From the NCBI RefSeq assembly GCF_029968015.1, contig NZ_JASCIS010000029.1, positions 1-64,000 of the forward strand: a stretch of DNA of 64,000 nt. The letters run 5' to 3'. The first letter of the stretch is position 1. Every line of letters starts with the position of its first letter. Positions 1 to 8,626 of this stretch are shown in pieces. This stretch comes from Streptomyces luteolus (GTDB lineage Bacteria > Actinomycetota > Actinomycetes > Streptomycetales > Streptomycetaceae). The position numbers and the translations under genes are program-made. A model generated the notes under the pieces. It made no database searches, had not been told where the DNA came from, and worked only from the letters and a program-made list of their open reading frames with translations.

Positions 1-33
1 GACGAGCAAGCCCCAGAACGCCCCACCTCGTGA
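1..33 (+). CDS. Possible 3' end of a gene entering from the left
   Basis: The first 30 bases read as ten open codons (Asp-Glu-Gln-Ala-Pro-Glu-Arg-Pro-Thr-Ser) followed by TGA at 31-33. A plus-strand terminator lies 40 bases downstream, which fits a plus-strand gene ending here. Too little is visible to name a family, and the open frame could be chance. Confidence 0.25.
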   Translation, partial: DEQAPERPTS

Positions 34-73
34 TCGTCTTCTCAACCTTCACCGGGCGGGCGGAATGAGGAAG

Positions 74-110
74 GGCCCCCGAGAGGACATGACTCTCGGG
101 GGCCTTTCTG
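74..110. terminator. Bidirectional intrinsic terminator
   Basis: A perfect 12-bp stem (74-85 with 93-104) closes a 7-base loop. It is followed on the plus strand by a T-rich run. It lies between a possible plus-strand gene end and the minus-strand DsbA-like gene ending at 133, so it could serve both. Confidence 0.8.
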
Positions 111-132
111 TTCTTGAGGTCCAGGTTGGAGG

Positions 133-786
133 TCAGTCCAGGTTGGAGAAGTCCGGCTCCTTCGTGCGGGTGCGCTTCAGCTCGAAGAAGCCCGGAGTCG
201 AGGCGACAAGCAGCGTGCCGTCCCAGAGCTTCGCGGCCGCCTCGCCCTTCGGGGCCGGGGTGACGACCGGGCCGAAGAACGCGACCTGCTCACCGTCCTC
301 GCCGGGCACCGCGATGACGGGCGTGCCGACCTCCTGGCCGACCTTGTCGATGCCCTCGTGGTGGGACGCCCGCAGCTCCTCGTCGTACTTGTCCGAGTCG
401 GCGAAGTCGAGGAGGGATTCGGGCAGGCCCACGTCCTTCAGGGCGGCGGCCATCGTCTCGCGGGTCGCGCCCTCGCCCCGGTTGTGGAACCGCGTGCCCA
501 TCGCGGTGTAGAGGTCGCCGACGACCTCGTCCCCGTGCAGTTGCTGCGCCGCCGTCACCACGCGGACCGGGCCCCAGCCGGTGGAAAGCAACTCGCGGTA
601 GTGCTCGGGGAGTTCGTCCAGGCGGTTCTCGTTCAGGACGCTGAGGCTCATCACATGCCAGCGGACCGTGACCGGGCGGACCTTCTCCACCTCGACCATC
701 CAGCGCGATGTCATCCAGGCCCAGGGGCACAGGGGGTCGAACCAGAAGTCGGCGATCACCGTGTCGTTCGTCGCCTTGGTCGTCAT
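133..786 (-). CDS. DsbA-family mycothiol-linked nitroreductase-like protein
   Basis: The 217-residue protein has the thioredoxin-fold DsbA layout. Near the N-terminus it carries ADFWFDPLCPWAW, with the presumed active Cys at residue 20, and it ends in the FFELKRTRT block. From memory this matches the mycobacterial mycothiol-dependent nitroreductase Rv2466c along its length. That family is a cytosolic F420-independent reductase that uses mycothiol. The second Cys of the usual CPWC motif is Ala here, so it would be a monothiol enzyme. The start at 786 was chosen because GAGGAGAG sits just upstream; a longer frame to 906 has no such site. It is divergent from pepN copy 1, 147 bases away. Confidence 0.88.
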   Translation of the reverse strand: MTTKATNDTVIADFWFDPLCPWAWMTSRWMVEVEKVRPVTVRWHVMSLSVLNENRLDELPEHYRELLSTGWGPVRVVTAAQQLHGDEVVGDLYTAMGTRFHNRGEGATRETMAAALKDVGLPESLLDFADSDKYDEELRASHHEGIDKVGQEVGTPVIAVPGEDGEQVAFFGPVVTPAPKGEAAAKLWDGTLLVASTPGFFELKRTRTKEPDFSNLD

Positions 787-932
787 GTCTCTCCTCGTAC
801 GGAATCCAGTAGCCGTCGTGCGCGTCCAGTGGCCGATAACAGCGGGCGCGGCCCGGGCATTCCCGGATGTCCGGTCCCGCGCGCACATGGCAGGATCGGG
901 AAACACTCGAACAAGGCCGAAGAGGAGTGCTT

Positions 933-3536
933 GTGCCCGGTGAGAACCTGTCCCGTGACGAGGCCCGTGAGCGGGCCGCCCTGCTGTCCGTCGACGGGTA
1001 CGACGTCGCCCTCGACCTGCGGTCCGCCATCGGGGGCAGCGAGACCGGGACGCGGACCTTCCGGTCGGTGACGACGATCAGGTTCCGCTGCACCGAGCCG
1101 GGCGCCGCGACCTTCGTCGACCTGATCGCCCCGTCCGTCACCGCCGTCTCCCTGAACGGCACGGACCTCGACCCGTCCGAGGTCTTCGACGGCTCCCGCA
1201 TCGAGCTGGAGGACCTGCGCGCGGAGAACGAGCTGGTCGTGGACGCGCAGTGCGCCTACAGCCGGACCGGCGAGGGCATGCACCGCTTCGTCGACCCCGA
1301 GGACGGCGAGGTGTACCTCTACACGCAGTACGAGCCCGCCGACGCCCGCCGGGTCTTCGCCAACTTCGAGCAGCCGGACCTGAAGGCGCCGTACCGGATG
1401 GAGGTCACGGCGCCCGAGGGCTGGACGGCGTGGTCCAACGGTGTCGGAGAACTCGTGGACGGGGTCTGGAGGTTCGCGGAGACCAAGCCGATCTCCACGT
1501 ACATCACGGCGTTCGTCGCCGGTCCGTACCACTACGTCACCGACACGTACGAGCGCGTCTTCGAGGACGGTACGCGGCTCACCGTCCCGCTGGGCGCGAT
1601 GTGCCGCAAGGGGCTCGCCCCGTACTTCGACTCCGACGACGTGTTCCTGGTGACGAAGCAGGGCCTGGACTTCTTCCACGACCACTTCGACTACCCGTAC
1701 CCCTTCGGGAAGTACGACCAGGCGTTCGTGCCCGAGTACAACCTCGGTGCGATGGAGAACCCGGGCTGTGTGACGTTCCGCGAGGAGTTCATCTTCCGCG
1801 GCAAGGTGACGCGGGCGTCGTACGAGCGGCGGGCCAACGTCATCCTGCACGAGATGGCGCACATGTGGTTCGGGGACCTCGTCACCATGCGGTGGTGGGA
1901 CGACCTGTGGCTCAAGGAGTCCTTCGCGGACTTCATGGGCTCCTTCTCGATGGTCGGCGCGACCCGGTTCACCGACGGCTGGATCACCTTCGCCAACAAC
2001 CGCAAGTCCTGGGCGTACCGCGCCGACCAGCTGCCCTCCACGCACCCCATCACGGCCGACATCCGTGACCTGGAGGCGGCCAAGCTCAATTTCGACGGGA
2101 TCACGTACGCGAAGGGCGCGTCGGTGCTTAAGCAGCTCGTCGCGTACGTCGGGCAGGACGCGTTCCTGGAGGGCGCGCGGCGCTACTTCAAGCGGCACGC
2201 GTACGGGAACACGGAGCTGGGCGACCTGCTGTCCGCCCTGGAGGAGACCTCCGGCCGTGACATGGGCGAGTGGGCGCGGGCGTGGCTCCAGACGGCGGGC
2301 GTCAACACCCTCACCCCGCTGGCCACTTACGACGGTGAGGGCCGCATCACCGAGCTGGCCGTGCTCCAGGAGGCGGTCGCTGCGCCTGATCAGCCGACTC
2401 CGTCGGCGGGCCACCCTCACCCTCAACTGCGGCCGCACCGCGTTGCCGTGGGCCTGTACCGGCTGAGCCCGGAGGGTGAGCTCGTGCGGTACGCCCGTGC
2501 CGAGACCGACGTGGACGGTCCGCGCACCGTCGTCGCGGAGCTGGCGGGCGAGGAGCGGCCCGCGCTGATCCTCGTCAACGACGACGACCTCACGTACTGC
2601 AAGATCCGTTTCGACGAGGGGTCGTTGGACACGATCCGCGCCCACCTCGGGGATCTGACCGACCCGTTGGCGCGGGCCCTGTGCTGGACAGCGCTGTGGA
2701 ACCTGACGCGGGACGCGCTCATGCCGGCGCGGGACTTCATCGGGCTCTTCCTCCGGTTCGCCGGGCAGGAGAGCGACATCGGTGTGCTGCAGATGCTGCA
2801 TGCCTGGGCCCGTTCCGCGCTCACCCACTACGCCGCCCCGGACTGGCGCGCGGAGGGCGGGCGGCTGGTCGCCGAGGGCGCCCTGCGCGAGCTGCGGCTC
2901 GCCGAGCCGGGCAGCCAGCACCAGCTGACGTGGGCCCGGTTCTTCGCCTCGGTGGCGTCGGCCGACGCCGATCTGCAGCTGCTCCAGGGGCTCGTCGACG
3001 GCACCGCGAAGATCGACGGGCTCGACGTCGACCAGGAGCTGCGCTGGACCTTCCTCGAACCGCTCGCCACGCACGGCCGGGCCGACGAGGCCGCGCTCGG
3101 CGCGGAGTTGGCGCGCGACGACACCGCGTCCGGGAAGCGGCACCAGGTGCGGTGCCTGGCCGCGCGTCCCTCGGCGGCGGTCAAGGCACAGGCGTGGGCG
3201 CAGGTCGTGGAGTCGGACGCGCTGTCCAACGCGCTGGTCGAGGCGACGATCGCCGGGTTCGCGCAGCCGTCGCAGCGGGAGTTGCTCGCGCCGTACGCGC
3301 CGAAGTACTTCGACGTGCTTGAGCGGGTGTGGGAGGAGCGGTCGATCCAGATCGCGATGCATGTGGTGCGGGGGATGTTCCCGGCGCTGCTCGACTCTCC
3401 GCGGACGCTGGCGGACACGGACGCGTGGCTGGCGTCCCACGCGGATGCGGCGCCCGCGCTGCGCAGGCTGGTCCTGGAGGCCCGGGACGACCTCGCGCGC
3501 GTACTGCGCGGGCAGGCGTGTGACGCGGGGGCGTAG
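933..3536 (+). CDS. pepN: Aminopeptidase N, copy 1 (M1 metallopeptidase)
   Basis: This cytosolic zinc aminopeptidase (867 residues, the usual length for actinobacterial PepN) removes N-terminal residues from peptides. The substrate-anchoring GAMEN motif is at 272-276. The zinc site HEMAH is at 306-310, with the third ligand Glu at 329 after the standard 18-residue gap. The C-terminal third is the ERAP1-like helical domain. The GTG at 933 was chosen because AGAGGAG lies a few bases upstream and the protein then begins PGENLSRDEARERA, matching copy 2 at 20751. A strong terminator follows at 3559. Relative to copy 2 it has a Pro/His-rich insertion around residues 487-498. Confidence 0.96.
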   Translation: MPGENLSRDEARERAALLSVDGYDVALDLRSAIGGSETGTRTFRSVTTIRFRCTEPGAATFVDLIAPSVTAVSLNGTDLDPSEVFDGSRIELEDLRAENELVVDAQCAYSRTGEGMHRFVDPEDGEVYLYTQYEPADARRVFANFEQPDLKAPYRMEVTAPEGWTAWSNGVGELVDGVWRFAETKPISTYITAFVAGPYHYVTDTYERVFEDGTRLTVPLGAMCRKGLAPYFDSDDVFLVTKQGLDFFHDHFDYPYPFGKYDQAFVPEYNLGAMENPGCVTFREEFIFRGKVTRASYERRANVILHEMAHMWFGDLVTMRWWDDLWLKESFADFMGSFSMVGATRFTDGWITFANNRKSWAYRADQLPSTHPITADIRDLEAAKLNFDGITYAKGASVLKQLVAYVGQDAFLEGARRYFKRHAYGNTELGDLLSALEETSGRDMGEWARAWLQTAGVNTLTPLATYDGEGRITELAVLQEAVAAPDQPTPSAGHPHPQLRPHRVAVGLYRLSPEGELVRYARAETDVDGPRTVVAELAGEERPALILVNDDDLTYCKIRFDEGSLDTIRAHLGDLTDPLARALCWTALWNLTRDALMPARDFIGLFLRFAGQESDIGVLQMLHAWARSALTHYAAPDWRAEGGRLVAEGALRELRLAEPGSQHQLTWARFFASVASADADLQLLQGLVDGTAKIDGLDVDQELRWTFLEPLATHGRADEAALGAELARDDTASGKRHQVRCLAARPSAAVKAQAWAQVVESDALSNALVEATIAGFAQPSQRELLAPYAPKYFDVLERVWEERSIQIAMHVVRGMFPALLDSPRTLADTDAWLASHADAAPALRRLVLEARDDLARVLRGQACDAGA

Positions 3537-3558
3537 TCCTGGTACGTCCTCGTACGGA

Positions 3559-3594
3559 ACGGGGGTTCGGGGCCGTGCCCCGGACCCCCGTTTG
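3559..3594 (+). terminator. Terminator after pepN copy 1
   Basis: A near-perfect 14-bp GC-rich stem (3559-3572 with 3578-3591) with one G-U pair is followed by TTTG, 22 bases after the pepN stop. Confidence 0.75.
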
Positions 3595-3765
3595 TGCGAC
3601 GGCGCGAACTTGTGACAAGTCAGGTGAACGCCCACCCGTAACCCCCGAATGGACCTGCGCCTTTCGGTCCGCCCCAGCGAGAGCTTTAGGGCGGGCTTGT
3701 CCGCGTTCGTCAACGGGGTCGTAACAGCGGTTAGCGGGCCCGGTGAGCCCGGGAATCTGCCCGTC

Positions 3766-4701
3766 ATGAACCACAACTCCCCCGTGTCGCACCGCCCTTC
3801 ACCCCCGCAGGAGCTGCTGCCCGGAGTCTTCCTGCCGCATCCCGGGCCCCCGACGAGCGAGGAGCGGCTGCACGCCGTCCTGCTCTACGCGCGACGGCCG
3901 CCGGGCCCCGGCCCCGTACCGCAGCAGGCGCCTCGGCCGGTGGAGGACGGAGCGGTGCTGCCGTACGAGGAGGCGATGATCACGGGCCTCGCGGCGCTGG
4001 CCCTGCACCAGCTCCCCTCCGCTCCCCCGCTGCGCTCCCTCGACCGGATCGACGTCCTCGTACCGCGCACCCGGCGCCTGCGCTCCACCGGCTGCGCGCG
4101 GATCGTGCGCAGTGCGGCGCTGCCGCGGCCGCAGCAGATCGCCGGGGTGCATGTGGCGCCGGTGCCGAGGGCGCTCGCGGACGCGGTCGAGCGGCTCACC
4201 GACGGCGGCACGGTGCGTCGGCTGCTCACCGAGGCCGTACGCGAGGGGCACTGCGAACCGGCCGCGATCGTGCGGGAGTTGGAGCAGGCCCGGCTCCTCG
4301 ATCGGCCGCACGTGGTGGACGCCGTGGAGTCGCTGCTCGCCGAGGGCCGGGCCGTCGCGGAGGACCGGCTGTTCCAGCTGGTCCGGGAGTTCGGGCTGCC
4401 CGACCCGGTGTGGAACGTGGACCTGCGCCTGCCGGGCGGCCCGCACCTCTGCGGGGTCGACGCGTTCTGGCCGGACCAGTCCGTGGCCGTGCAGCTGGAC
4501 ATGCGGGCGGCGCCGGAGGACGAGTGGTCCGAGTATGTGCGCAGGCGTGAGCACCTGGAGCAGTTGGGGATCACGGTGGTGCATCTGACGCCCGCGAAGC
4601 TGCGGGGGGCTCTGGACCAGCAGGCGACGGTGGTGCGGACGGCGTTGATGGCGGCGGCTGATCGGGATCCGGCGGCTTATGTGGTGGTGCTGCCGAGGTA
4701 G
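3766..4701 (+). CDS. Hypothetical protein with a DUF559/endonuclease-like C-terminus
   Basis: A 311-residue soluble protein. The N-terminal half is Pro-rich, then helical. The C-terminal 90 residues (GVDAFWPDQSVAVQLDM, then a Glu/Arg-rich helix, then LGITVVHLTPAKL) have the spacing of DUF559/Vsr-like PD-(D/E)XK folds, in which a strand with acidic residues precedes a helix and a final strand. The classic Glu-x-Asp pair is only partly present, so nuclease activity is doubtful. The ATG at 3766 is the first Met that gives a natural N-terminus; the frame is open back to 3649. No operon partner. It is convergent with the beta-lactamase-like gene across a strong terminator. Confidence 0.7.
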   Translation: MNHNSPVSHRPSPPQELLPGVFLPHPGPPTSEERLHAVLLYARRPPGPGPVPQQAPRPVEDGAVLPYEEAMITGLAALALHQLPSAPPLRSLDRIDVLVPRTRRLRSTGCARIVRSAALPRPQQIAGVHVAPVPRALADAVERLTDGGTVRRLLTEAVREGHCEPAAIVRELEQARLLDRPHVVDAVESLLAEGRAVAEDRLFQLVREFGLPDPVWNVDLRLPGGPHLCGVDAFWPDQSVAVQLDMRAAPEDEWSEYVRRREHLEQLGITVVHLTPAKLRGALDQQATVVRTALMAAADRDPAAYVVVLPR

Positions 4702-4714
4702 GGGCCTTTTTCAT

Positions 4715-4818
4715 CCCCTCCCCGCCCCTTCCCGAAAGTCCTGCGGACAGCCACGGGGGCCAGCCCCCGGACCCCCGCTCCTCAATCGCCGGAGGGGCTC
4801 AATTTGAGCCCCTCCGGC
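4715..4818. repeat. Dispersed palindromic intergenic element, truncated copy, with terminator hairpin
   Basis: The left part (4715-4742) is identical to the 28-bp arm of the complete element at 33760. The right part is a 13-bp perfect stem (4788-4800 with 4806-4818) around a 5-base loop, and there is a smaller G5/C5 hairpin at 4755-4768. No right arm is present. Its position between convergent genes ending at 4701 and 4826 makes it an effective bidirectional terminator. Confidence 0.75.
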
Positions 4819-4825
4819 GCGGCCG

Positions 4826-5980
4826 CTACTCGCCGCAGAACTCCGCCTCGATGATCGGCCCCGCGTCCCCCGCCCAGTCGCCGTTGAAGTTGAAGGCCAG
4901 GGCGTGGCGGCCGTTCTCGGTGGTCACTCCGTACGTGCCCGAGCCGTTGATGCCGCCGGAGTGGCCCCAGATCTCCTTGCCGCAGGACAGGCCGGCCATC
5001 TTCATCAGGCCGAGCCCGTACGTCAGGTTCGGGGCGTCGTCCCCGGTCGGGACCGTCGCCTTCATCTCCTTCAACTCCCGCTCGGGCAGCAGCTTTCCGC
5101 GCAGCAGGGCGGAGTAGAAGCGGTTGATGTCGGCCGAGTCGGAGATCATCGCGCCCGCCGCGCCCGCCACGGACGGGTTCATCTCGGTGACGTCGTGGAT
5201 CGGCACGTCCTGGTCCGCTGGCGCCAGCTTCGAGTAGGCGCGGCTGCTCGGCTCGGCCACGGTGGGGTCGGTGCCGGGCAGGCTGGTGGCGTCGAGGTCG
5301 AGGCGGTCGATGATCCGGTCCTCGATCTCGTCCGCGTAGGAGTTCCCGGTGACCTTCTCGACGATCATTCCGGCGAGGACGTAGTTGGTGTTGGAGTAGC
5401 TCCAGTCCGTGCCCGGTTCGAAGGTCGGCTCGTGGCGCATCGCGACGGCGACGAGCTGCTCGGGCTCGTACGTGTCGTAGCGGTGCTTCAGGAAGTCCGT
5501 GGTGAAGGACTTGCGCGCGATGTCCGGGTCCGCGGTGTAGTTGAAGATTCCGCTGGTGTGGTTGAGGAGTTGGCGTACGGAGATCTTCGAACCGTCGTGG
5601 CCGTTGCCGTGGACGACGCCCGGCAGCCACTTCTCCACCGGGTCGTCCAGGTCGACACGGCCCTCCGCCTGGAGCTGGAGCAGCACCGTCGACACGAAGG
5701 TCTTGGTGAGCGAGCCGATCCGGTAGCGGTCGTGGGCGCTGCGCGGCGTGCCGGACTCGCGGTCGCCGACACCTGAGGTGCCCTTCCACGTGCCGTGCGC
5801 GTCCCGCGCCTGGCCCGCCACTCCGGGCACGCCCGCCGCCACGGCCGCGTCCATCGCCTTCTGCGTCGCCCGGTGCCCCCCGCCGGATTCGGCCTGGGCG
5901 GGCGAGGTGAACGCGGTCGCCGTCAGCGCCGCCACCGTCGCGAGTCCCACCAGGCCGGTCCGCACCGTACGTACTGCCAT
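4826..5980 (-). CDS. Secreted serine hydrolase, beta-lactamase/D-Ala-D-Ala carboxypeptidase family
   Basis: The 384-residue precursor has a Sec signal peptide (basic start, hydrophobic core, cut after AQA at about residue 30). The serine penicillin-recognising enzyme motifs are in order: SLTK (Ser90, Lys93), YSN in the DWSYSNTNY segment, and HSGG near the C-terminus replacing the usual KTG, as in class C-like carboxypeptidases and esterases. It probably acts outside the membrane on peptidoglycan stem peptides or related amides/esters; the substrate cannot be read from the sequence. The ATG at 5980 has a GGGGGA stretch upstream and starts exactly at the signal peptide. The next gene upstream on the same strand ends 102 bases away. 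Confidence 0.93.
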   Translation of the reverse strand: MAVRTVRTGLVGLATVAALTATAFTSPAQAESGGGHRATQKAMDAAVAAGVPGVAGQARDAHGTWKGTSGVGDRESGTPRSAHDRYRIGSLTKTFVSTVLLQLQAEGRVDLDDPVEKWLPGVVHGNGHDGSKISVRQLLNHTSGIFNYTADPDIARKSFTTDFLKHRYDTYEPEQLVAVAMRHEPTFEPGTDWSYSNTNYVLAGMIVEKVTGNSYADEIEDRIIDRLDLDATSLPGTDPTVAEPSSRAYSKLAPADQDVPIHDVTEMNPSVAGAAGAMISDSADINRFYSALLRGKLLPERELKEMKATVPTGDDAPNLTYGLGLMKMAGLSCGKEIWGHSGGINGSGTYGVTTENGRHALAFNFNGDWAGDAGPIIEAEFCGE

Positions 5981-6081
5981 GAGAGTCCCCCTGCTTCCTT
6001 GTTCTGTTGGTTCTCCTCTTGGCGGGCAGGACTCCGGACAGAGCCGAGGGGTTGATCGGCCAGGGCCCGAGGGGGCCGGAA

Positions 6082-7836
6082 TCAGCCCTTCCGGAGGACG
6101 AGTTCGGTGTTGCGGTCGTCCCGGTCGCCGCCGAGATCCGGCTTGCGACCGGGGGCGTTGAAGGCCAGCTCGCGGTAGAGCGCGCCGAGTCCGGGCTGGG
6201 AGAGATCGGCGAGATCCGTACGGTGCGGGGCGGACGACTCGATGAGCGTGGTGAGCACGGACAGCGTGCCGTCGTGGTTGTCGACCAGCTCCACGACGCG
6301 GGCGAGCTGCGGGTGGTCGATGTGCGAGGCGGTGGTGATCTCCCAGAACGAGCCGTGCGGGGTGATCCTGTTGCGGTGGCTGTGGCCGTTGATCCACGCG
6401 AGCACACGGCTGTGCCGGCCGAGCAGTTCGAGGACCTCCTCGCCGCCGTGCCGGGCCTCGCGCGGCCGGTCCGGGTCGGGCCGCAGGTTGCGCATGCTGG
6501 TGCTGGTGTGGTGGCTGAAGACGACGACGTACGAGCCGTCCTGCTCGGCCCGGGTCAACTCCCGCTCCAGCCAGTCGAGTTGGGCGGTGCCGAGGGAGCC
6601 CTCGTAGTGGCCCGCCGGGTCCGTGGTGTCGAGGCTGATGCCGAGCACGTCGTCGGCGATGCGGAACGCGTAGTACTGCGTGCCCGCGTCCACGTTCTCC
6701 CGCGTGTAGCCGTGGCCGATGGGACCGGGGCCCGCGTACGCCGGGTCGAGGTGGGCGCGTACGTACTCGGTGGGGGTGAACGGGGCGCGGGAGGCGTCCG
6801 GGGTGATGGAGCGCAGCCGCTTCCGCTCGGTCCGCATCAGCTCGCGGAACTGCTCGCCCTTCGGGTCCCGGCCCTTCTTCACGCTCTTCCAGAACGCGGC
6901 CGCGCGGTCCTCGGGCAGCGACATCAGCTTCTTGCCGCCGACCGCGAATTCGTGGAACCACGCGTCGCCCGATGCGTAGCAGCCGCCGGGCAGGGAGTCG
7001 TGGTTGCCGACCGTCGAGTACCAGGGCAGGTTCAGGCCGGGGCTGCGCACCTCGCGGGTGGCCGCCTCCAGGAAGCCGGGGATCGCCGGGAAGCCGAGCT
7101 GCTTGTCGGCGTCGCGGAAGTCGGCGCGGTCCGGGTGCCAGTACTGCTTGAGGCCGCTGTCCTGGACGCCTTCGTAGTGGCGCGGGTCGCCGGTGTTGGG
7201 GGTGACGCTGCCGCCGCTCATCGTCCGCAGGAACCAGTCGAGTTCGGCGCGCGAGTTGTTGTCGGTGTTGTCGCCGGTCGTCATGACGAAGCTGAGCGGG
7301 GCGCCGGTGGCGGGCGCGCCGCGCAGCGCGTTGACCCGCTCGACGAGCGCGACCGCGCCCGCCACCGACAGGGTCTCCTGCGGCCGCCAGGCACTGGACG
7401 TCTCGGCGCGCACGTACTCGTACCGCAGCGGGTGCTGGGTGTCCACGATGTGCAGGTCGGTGAACTGCACGAACGCGGCGAGCGCGGTACGCCGGTCGGC
7501 GCGGCCGGACTCGGGGGCGGCGAGGTCGGTGCGGACGACGCGCTCCCAGCCGGGGCCTTCGCCGAGGCGGACATAGCCCTGGCCTGCGGGGCGGGGCGCG
7601 GAGGTGCTGTGCAGGGTGGTGCCGCTGATGTACGGGGTGAGCGGGGCGGCGGGGGCCTTGCGGGAGGTGAGCGCGGTGCCGGCTTCCGGGCGGGCGGCGG
7701 CCGGGCGGGCGGCGTTGGCCTCACCGCCGCTGAGGCCGACGGCGAGGCCGATGCCCGTGGAGGCCGAGACGGCACCCGCGGCGGCGAGGAAGGAACGGCG
7801 GTCGAGGCTGGCGGCGACAGAGCGGATGCGCGGCAT
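6082..7836 (-). CDS. Tat-exported metallophosphoesterase (TIGR03767-like)
   Basis: A 584-residue calcineurin-like phosphoesterase. The twin-arginine export motif SLDRRSFLAAAG is at about 11-22, followed by a hydrophobic stretch. Metal-binding motifs appear in order: FTDLH, TTGDNTDNN, GNHDSLPGG, FSHHTS and NGHSHRN, giving a complete dinuclear site. Length and motif spacing fit the actinobacterial TIGR03767 phosphoesterase family, whose substrate is not known to me. The ATG at 7836 starts at the Tat signal and has a GGGGAGA site upstream; the frame remains open to 7926. It may be co-transcribed with the beta-lactamase-like gene downstream, since both act outside the cell. Confidence 0.92.
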   Translation of the reverse strand: MPRIRSVAASLDRRSFLAAAGAVSASTGIGLAVGLSGGEANAARPAAARPEAGTALTSRKAPAAPLTPYISGTTLHSTSAPRPAGQGYVRLGEGPGWERVVRTDLAAPESGRADRRTALAAFVQFTDLHIVDTQHPLRYEYVRAETSSAWRPQETLSVAGAVALVERVNALRGAPATGAPLSFVMTTGDNTDNNSRAELDWFLRTMSGGSVTPNTGDPRHYEGVQDSGLKQYWHPDRADFRDADKQLGFPAIPGFLEAATREVRSPGLNLPWYSTVGNHDSLPGGCYASGDAWFHEFAVGGKKLMSLPEDRAAAFWKSVKKGRDPKGEQFRELMRTERKRLRSITPDASRAPFTPTEYVRAHLDPAYAGPGPIGHGYTRENVDAGTQYYAFRIADDVLGISLDTTDPAGHYEGSLGTAQLDWLERELTRAEQDGSYVVVFSHHTSTSMRNLRPDPDRPREARHGGEEVLELLGRHSRVLAWINGHSHRNRITPHGSFWEITTASHIDHPQLARVVELVDNHDGTLSVLTTLIESSAPHRTDLADLSQPGLGALYRELAFNAPGRKPDLGGDRDDRNTELVLRKG

Positions 7837-7987
7837 GGCGCGGTCTCCCCGGGTGCGGTGCGTTCGCGGCTGCGGTCCTTTGGATGCTTGGCACCGGGGG
7901 TGGCCTGTGTGTGAACGCGGGTGCAACGGGGGCGGCCGATCGGGGGTCGCGCGGGCTGTGCGGGTGGGGGGCGCCTGCGGCGGGCTT

Positions 7988-8064
7988 CTCTCCCCGCCCC
8001 GCCCCTTCCCGGAACTGGGGCTCCGCCCCAGACCCCGCTCCTCAATCGCCGGAGGGGCTCAATT
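7988..8064. repeat. Dispersed intergenic element, truncated copy overlapping a gene end
   Basis: It contains a variant of the left arm seen at 33760, a hairpin around 8015-8030, and the same core as the copies at 4781 and 46081. The core supplies the last codons and stop of the NUDIX gene ending at 8042. No right arm is visible. Confidence 0.65.
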
Positions 8065-8488
8065 TGTTGGCGCGCCACAACCGCAACCCCACGTCCACCA
8101 ACCCCACCCGAGCCAACTCCCCCACCGCCCCCAGGTCATGCCACGCCGCCCTGTCCGTCGAGCCGGACTCCTCGTGGCGCAGGGTGCCTCCCGTGATCCG
8201 GGCCTCGTAGACCAGGCGCAGGCCGTGGAAGTCGGCGAACGTGCCGAGTTTGCGGGGGTAGCGGCGGCGGATCGAGTCGACGCCGAGGAGGGTGACCGGC
8301 TCGACCTCGTAGCCGGTCTCCTCCTCGGCCTCGCGGATCACCGTGTCGTAGGGGTCCTCGCCGTGCTCCATGCCGCCGCCGGGCAGCGTCCACCGCATGT
8401 CGGCCTCGCCGCCGGACAGGCGGGCCAGGAGCAGTTGTCCGTCTCGTACGCACACGGCGTAGGCCGCCACCCGGAGTTCCTCACGCAT
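8042..8488 (-). CDS. NUDIX hydrolase
   Basis: The 148-residue cytosolic protein has a complete Nudix box, beginning GGGMEHGEDPYDTVIREA and continuing to EEETGYE, with the metal-binding REAEEE core. It should hydrolyse a nucleoside diphosphate linked to another group; specificity cannot be inferred. There is no clear Shine-Dalgarno site, and the start codon directly follows a GGGG run. The last residues, Lys-Leu-Ser-Pro-Ser-Gly-Asp, and the stop are encoded by the dispersed intergenic repeat, so the native C-terminus may have been altered by repeat insertion. It is divergent from the S8 protease gene. Confidence 0.9.
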   Translation of the reverse strand: MREELRVAAYAVCVRDGQLLLARLSGGEADMRWTLPGGGMEHGEDPYDTVIREAEEETGYEVEPVTLLGVDSIRRRYPRKLGTFADFHGLRLVYEARITGGTLRHEESGSTDRAAWHDLGAVGELARVGLVDVGLRLWRANKLSPSGD

Positions 8489-8626
8489 CCCCGAACGTTA
8501 CGGCCACACGGCGATACCGATCACTCGATGGTCACTTTTTGGCGAACTCTCCCCAAAAGCAGGTCAGTTGCGTAAAGCTATGCGGTCATCCGGTCCCGAA
8601 TTGCGGACCGTTCCTTCAGCACAGGG

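Noticed and set aside
783..3776. A 997-codon open frame on the minus strand across pepN copy 1
   Set aside because: It is the antisense shadow of a clear M1 peptidase gene; the translation is Arg/Val/Gly-rich with no domain. The frame opposite pepN copy 2 (20418-23129) is the same artefact.
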